NCBI GenBank assembly: GCA_003586115.2
Contig: QVOM02000126.1
Span: 60,961,433 to 61,025,432, forward strand
DNA length: 64,000 bases
Direction: 5' to 3'
From: Salvator merianae
Taxonomy: Eukaryota > Chordata > Lepidosauria > Squamata > Teiidae
Shown: in pieces, positions 59,655-64,000 of the stretch
How positions within the stretch are numbered: the first letter of the stretch is position 1
Layout: each line of letters begins with the position of its first letter
The notes under the pieces: generated by a model
What the model saw: only the letters and a program-made list of their open reading frames with translations
The model's database searches: none
Told to the model about the DNA's origin: nothing
Program-made: the position numbers and the translations under genes

Positions 59655-60267
59655 TAGGGATGTGCACAAAGGCACTTTCCCCTCTTCGCTTCGCAGTGCT
59701 GCGAAGCAACGGAGCTTTATTTTTGCATGAAAACGAGAGGCTTGAAAAGGGAGCCTTTCGTTTTCGCTGCGAAAATCTTTGCAGCAACCGACCGATCGGA
59801 AACAGAGAGAAATCAAGGCGAAGGGAAGACCTTCGCCTTGATTTTTCTGACGTTTCCGATTGCTCTCTCTCTCTCTGTCTCTCTTTGCCCCTAGTCTGTC
59901 AGTGTGTGTGCGCGACTGACAGGCTAGGGGGAATGAGAGAGCGATTGGAAACGTCAGAAAAATCAAGGCGAAGGGAAGACCTTTGTGGCAAAGGTCTTTC
60001 CCTTCGCCTTGATTTTTCTGACGTTTCCGATCGGTCTGCAAGTTCCCTCTTTAAGGCTGTGTGAAGCTTCGATGCAACGGAGCTTCTAGCAGCCAAAAAG
60101 AGGGAACTTGTGGCAAATGGCGGAGGTCCTGAATGACAGCGAAAGTCACTGGGACCTTCGGCATTCGTATTCGCTACCCCCTTTTCACTTCGGATTTCAT
60201 GCGAAGATGGCGGAAACACCATTTTCGCGCGAAATTCGAAAGGCACAAAGCGTCGTGCACATCCCTA
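59655..60267. mobile_element. hAT-like element H6, large and hairpin-rich
   Basis: Left TAGGGATGTGCACAAAGG, right CGTGCACATCCCTA; flanks GTGTAGAG and GTATAGAG agree at 7 of 8. The 613-bp interior carries four alternating copies of a motif with TTTCCGAT...TTCGCCTTG (see findings). Open frames of 115-165 codons overlap it on both strands and reflect palindromic sequence, not a protein. Confidence 0.8.
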
Positions 60268-60325
60268 GTATAGAGTGGGGTATATATAGAGTGGGGTATA
60301 TAGAGTGGGGTATATATTCAATAGA
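60268..60325. repeat. short tandem repeat beside H6
   Basis: Units of TATAGAGTGGGGTA type occur three times in a row, beginning in the right target duplication of H6. Confidence 0.85.
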
Positions 60326-60407
60326 GTGCATGTCTCTTGCTGTTGAGGGTTTTCAGGGAGCTGGCTAGTTTCAAGCATTGAGGTCCAGTGTTCAATCACT
60401 GGAGGAC

Positions 60408-60412
<5 letters not shown>

Positions 60413-60461
<49 letters not shown>
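60413..60461 (+). repeat. (AT)n microsatellite
   Basis: About 22 AT units without interruption, cruciform-prone. Confidence 0.98.
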
Positions 60462-60462
<1 letters not shown>

Positions 60463-61121
60463 TATTGAATTAAGGTAATTGGTTTAACACAAAATAATGA
60501 ATTATGTTCTTTCTGTTGGAACTTCTCACCTCCTTGTGCATGTTCAAGGTTAATTTGAGCAGTGTATTTTTAATTCATTTCTTTTAAATGTGTGTATTTA
60601 AAAAATACAGTACTTTATTTCACAGTAACTCTGACCAAAAAAAAAAAAAAGGACAGGTAAAAGAGGAAGCAGTGTATAATTAATGCTGAGCTGAAAATGT
60701 GTAGTCATGAACATTTTGCACACATTTTTTTTTTTTTTTTATTGCCGGGGGTGGTGGTCTGAATGTGTTGGTCTGTTGGATCAGGTCAGTTGGAATAGCC
60801 ATGAAAAAGTTCTTTCTCTTTTTGATGTTTAATTTTATCTCACTTTTGTGATGTTTTTTTCTCTGCACCTTTCCCTGATACTCAAGATCTCATGATGGTG
60901 GAAGTGGTGACCTTTTAGAGATGATTATACATTGTTTTTGTTCTGCTGCCAGTAGCAGTAAAACTTAGCTTATTTATTTTTTATTTTTTTAAAAGAAAAG
61001 CTAATACTTTTTTTTTTTTTTTTTGTCTAGACATAGCCTAACAAATTATACCCTCTATAACTGTATAGTGGTACTAAAGGCCTTTATGAATTTACCTTAA
61101 TTCTAGATCAGAAAACTCCAT
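60462..61121. other. intergenic, AT-rich with homopolymer runs
   Basis: A-run at 60638-60650 and T-runs at 60726-60740 and 61008-61024 suggest decayed retroposon tails. Nothing classifiable. Confidence 0.4.
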
Positions 61122-62071
61122 AGTCCTTTTCAAGGCCTCTTTCATCTTCACGTTGTGCAGATCAGAGAGGCCTCACCCTGAAGCCCCCTGCTAGTATGCT
61201 TCACCTGCATCAGATCGAGCATGATTCAGATCAGGAGGCTTCTGATCTGGATCACCAGTGGGCCTGATTAAACAGGTCTACCGACATACTAGCATGGGGT
61301 GATCTGGATTATGGATTTGTATAGAAGGTGCAAGTCTTCATGGGTGTTTTTGCATGTATTGACACTGCCTGTGCTGTGTGGCCATAGTACTTACCATCAG
61401 CAGACTACCAGCATTCGCACTGTGAATGCTGGTGACCTTGTGGGATCTGTACCATGGCAGCAGCTGGGAAACATCTGGCCACTGCCATGGTGATCAGCAG
61501 CACTGCAGAGTGCAAGTGCGTGTAGATGCAATCATGTAATACTGTAGGTGCAGGCACAGAGTGCAGTGCTGCACAGCGGTGCATTCACACCCAGAAATGG
61601 ATGCAAATGCACTTTACTAGGAGCTGACTATCAGCTCCTGGTAAAGCAGTGGAACACTAATTTTGCTGTACAGCTAGTTGTGATTGGAAGCAGCGATATC
61701 ACAAGGGCCTCTACAGAGTGTGGAAGCACTGTACTAGCGAGCATCTCAGACACTTGCTAGTACAAAGTGCAAACAGGTCCCAAGTTTCTTTTTACCAGGG
61801 GATTCATTTTGGTGGTGCAACAAAGTGTGCAGCTAAAACAGATCCCCCAGGGACTCTGAGCCAGAAACTTTTGTTCTTGACATTGGAATTTATGGAAGCT
61901 GACTCCGAAACTCGTATGAACTTGAGGGCTGGTGCAGCAACTGGGCTGGAACAGTCTTTACTGTGTAGATGGTATTGTTCCAGTCAAAGTCTTGCCATGA
62001 TCCAGACCAGAGGGTGTAGCTTGATTCAGACATACTGATCAACATCAAAGCAGGTAAGTGCAGACAGGTAA
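61122..62071. mobile_element. type E DNA element, copy 3, split by type A
   Basis: The left part shares GAGGCCTC and GTATGCTTCA with the 55352 copy. The right part shares AGAAACTTTTGTTCTTG and CTTGAGGGCTGGTGCA. Ends are decayed (TAGTCCTTTTCAAGG; AAGTGCAGACAGG). About 440 bp of type A sequence lies between the halves. Confidence 0.65.
61341..61781. mobile_element. type A element, copy 11, nested in a type E element
   Basis: Left GGGTGTTTTTGCATG, right AAAGTGCAAACAGGTCCC. Interior GACACTGCCTGTGCTGTGTGG and CCAGCATTCGCACTGTGAATG. The flanking sequence on both sides is type E, so this copy inserted into an older element. Confidence 0.75.
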
Positions 62072-63606
62072 ATCTCTAAAATTTATTCTTTCTCTCTGTG
62101 TCTCTGTCTCTCCTGCTTCCCATCTTAAAATCCTAAAGCAGTTCACAACATAAAAATGGAAACAAAAACATAACTATGGATAAATGGCTAAATATCGTAA
62201 AATAAAATCCTCCTTCTGTCTTTACTTCTTTCAAATAGGGAGGAGGTTTGGGGAGGGAGCTTCTCCCTCAGTTTTACAAATTCTGCAGTATCATTTTCCA
62301 CGCCAGTTTTTTTGTTGCCCCTCAGAACAAAATATTTACTCCCGTGTGAGTGATCATGCAAACTGAGTTTTTAAAGTAAGTGTTAGATTATCTCGGTACT
62401 TGGCTTTTAGTGTTTGGCAGGATCTGCACAAGAGGTGGAAAGGGTGCTACAAGAATAGTGCTCTGTCTCTTGTGATTAAGAGGAGCTGTATGTTAATACT
62501 GCTCCTCTTAACACTGTGGTGTGTGGTCTGTACTCCATCTCTTGGTTCCACCAGTTAATATCTAATCTAGGATTCCTTAACTGCTATCTTGACAGGTGGG
62601 GACAGCCTCCCCATCTGTGAATATCGAAGTCCTGGCTTTGATCTTGACAAGTGAGGCAGGACTGCCATCAATATAGGAGCCAGGGAATCTCTGACTTAGA
62701 TCTTGACATGTGGGAAGAGTCATTGAAGAAAGGAAATGATCTCATGGGGTTGCCTAGGAAACAAGTAGGTCTCCTCAAGTAGTGGCGATGTGAGTGGGAA
62801 AAGAGCTTTCAGAACTTTTTCTTCTGCTCTGCTGTTCAAATCCCAGTATGAGCGCAGATCCATGTTCAGAGCATTGAATGGGCCATGGAGGGGGGTAGGG
62901 TTGTGCTCAAAATAGTTTGTCTTTTTCCCTGTGTACTTGGTCATTTGTTATAGTTTTAAGCTGCACACAAGGAAGAGAACCGTGGATTCTTCTGTACCTG
63001 TGTTCTGTGTCCAAGTCAGTCAGCCTTAAGGTGAGACGGAAATGTGCACCAAGTGAATTTGCTCCCTCAAAAAGCACTGAAAACCCTGGCAAAAGTGACA
63101 TTGAAGGTCAGATAAGGGCAATGGGAAAAAAGAAAAGGGAGAAGCCCCAGCAGATCCCGAGTGGCAAATGAACCCATTGCAAGTGGAAAGCCTCAGTATG
63201 GCTTGGTTCAGTCCCCCTTTGAAGCATCAGCAGGCGTGGGAGATCCCTGGATTGACTGCTGCAGGAGCTGTGTGAGTGGCAGCAGAATCTGGGATCAGAA
63301 AAGTGTGCTGTTGCGGGAATGAGTGGAGCACTTAAAGGAAATAGGGATATTTCTACTGCTATGACTGTAGCTCAACCATGTTTTGCTCCTTCAGGTTCCC
63401 CCAGGTTCTGCAAATGAAGTGACACTCTACAAAACTCTTTGCAAGCCTGTTAATAAATAGAGTTCAGATAAGCACAAACAAATGATCACTATTCCTGGGG
63501 TGGTGTGTTGTGCTGATGTATGTCATATACCCTGCAAGCACCAGAATTTGGGTGTCTCTCACAGTGAAATTTGTATTTCCCCCTGAGTCAACTAACAGAG
63601 AACTAA
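62072..63606. other. intergenic, nothing recognised
   Basis: 62120-62165 (TAAAATCCTAAAGCAGTTCACAAC-like) resembles a LINE/SINE tail weakly. The rest is unclassified. Confidence 0.4.
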
Positions 63607-63957
63607 GGGTCTTTTCACACTTACCATCTTGGAATGTTCAGAACTGAAACATTCCAAGTTGGTACAGACCTTGCAGGGCAGCAGCCATCTGCACTGCAAG
63701 AGCCAGAACATCCTGGCAATGGGTTCCAGAGCTTGCAGTGCAAATGCTGGCTGCCCACACTATGATAGCAGTTGCTACATAATGGGAGCAGTCCAGATCC
63801 TCTCAGTCCAGCTGTGGAACACAATTTTGTGCTTCACAGTTAGTAGTGATTAGGAGCAGCTGTAGCCCACTCCTAATCATGAGGGCCTCTGTGCAGTGTG
63901 ACCACTCTTCACTAGTGAGCGTACAGATGCTCACTAGTGAAAAGTGCAAACAGGCCC
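63607..63957. mobile_element. type A element, copy 12
   Basis: Left GGGTCTTTTCACACTTACCA, right AAAGTGCAAACAGGCCC, flanked by TAA on both sides (63604-63606 and 63958-63960). Interior GGAATGTTCAGAACTGAAAC, CACAATTTTGTGCTTCACAG and CTCACTAGTGAAAAG. Best-bounded complete copy of the type. Confidence 0.85.
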
Positions 63958-64000
63958 TAAGAAAGTTCTGGATTTCAATAAAATTGTTTACTTTAGATTT

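Noticed and set aside
59290..60246. Opposing frames of 115-165 codons near 59300-60250
   Set aside because: They overlap the H6 hairpins and the unclassified repeat, and no domain is recognisable.
33039..63824. Similar predicted peptides starting MCSTA in frames at 33039, 40664 and 63621, which looked like a gene family
   Set aside because: All three are in homologous parts of type A elements. The similarity is DNA-level, the frames end at different places, and there are no shared protein features beyond that.

Overview
This window is from a vertebrate nuclear genome, most likely a squamate reptile (lizard or snake). It is gene-poor and AT-rich, with one GC-rich coding exon behind a CpG island. 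Its repeats fit a squamate: a 5S-rRNA-derived SINE, tRNA-derived Sauria-type SINEs, a Bov-B/RTE tail, L1, L2/CR1 and R4-like LINE relics, and many short palindromic DNA transposons. The species call is inference from repeat content; no marker gene fixes it.

The only convincing protein-coding gene is LRATD1 (FAM84A), on the minus strand. Its uninterrupted coding exon spans 27888 down to 27001 (295 aa). A strong splice acceptor lies 37 nt upstream of the ATG (intron edge at 27926). A matching donor lies in the CpG island (intron edge at 28982), with a reversed CCAAT box at 29118-29122. A polyadenylation signal lies at 26601-26606. The other open frames are short, sit in transposons or simple repeats, and show no family match.

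Layout: 1-26600 is downstream flank with decayed LINEs (R4-like pieces at 5800-7700 and perhaps 15000-15285), microsatellites and scattered DNA transposons. 26585-29340 holds the gene and its CpG island. 29340-64000 is upstream flank, denser in transposons, some nested inside others.

The main structure beyond the gene is three sets of non-autonomous DNA elements. (1) Elements with GGGCC-TTT-type ends and candidate 3-bp target duplications, in three core types (A, B, E below). (2) Elements with TAGGGATG/CATCCCTA ends and 8-bp target duplications, exact in two copies, which is hAT-like (H below). (3) Elements with GGCTG/CAGCC ends (C and G below). I found no transposase, so any mobilising enzyme is elsewhere in the genome. 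I found no RNA gene, CRISPR array, operon or clear unknown multigene system.
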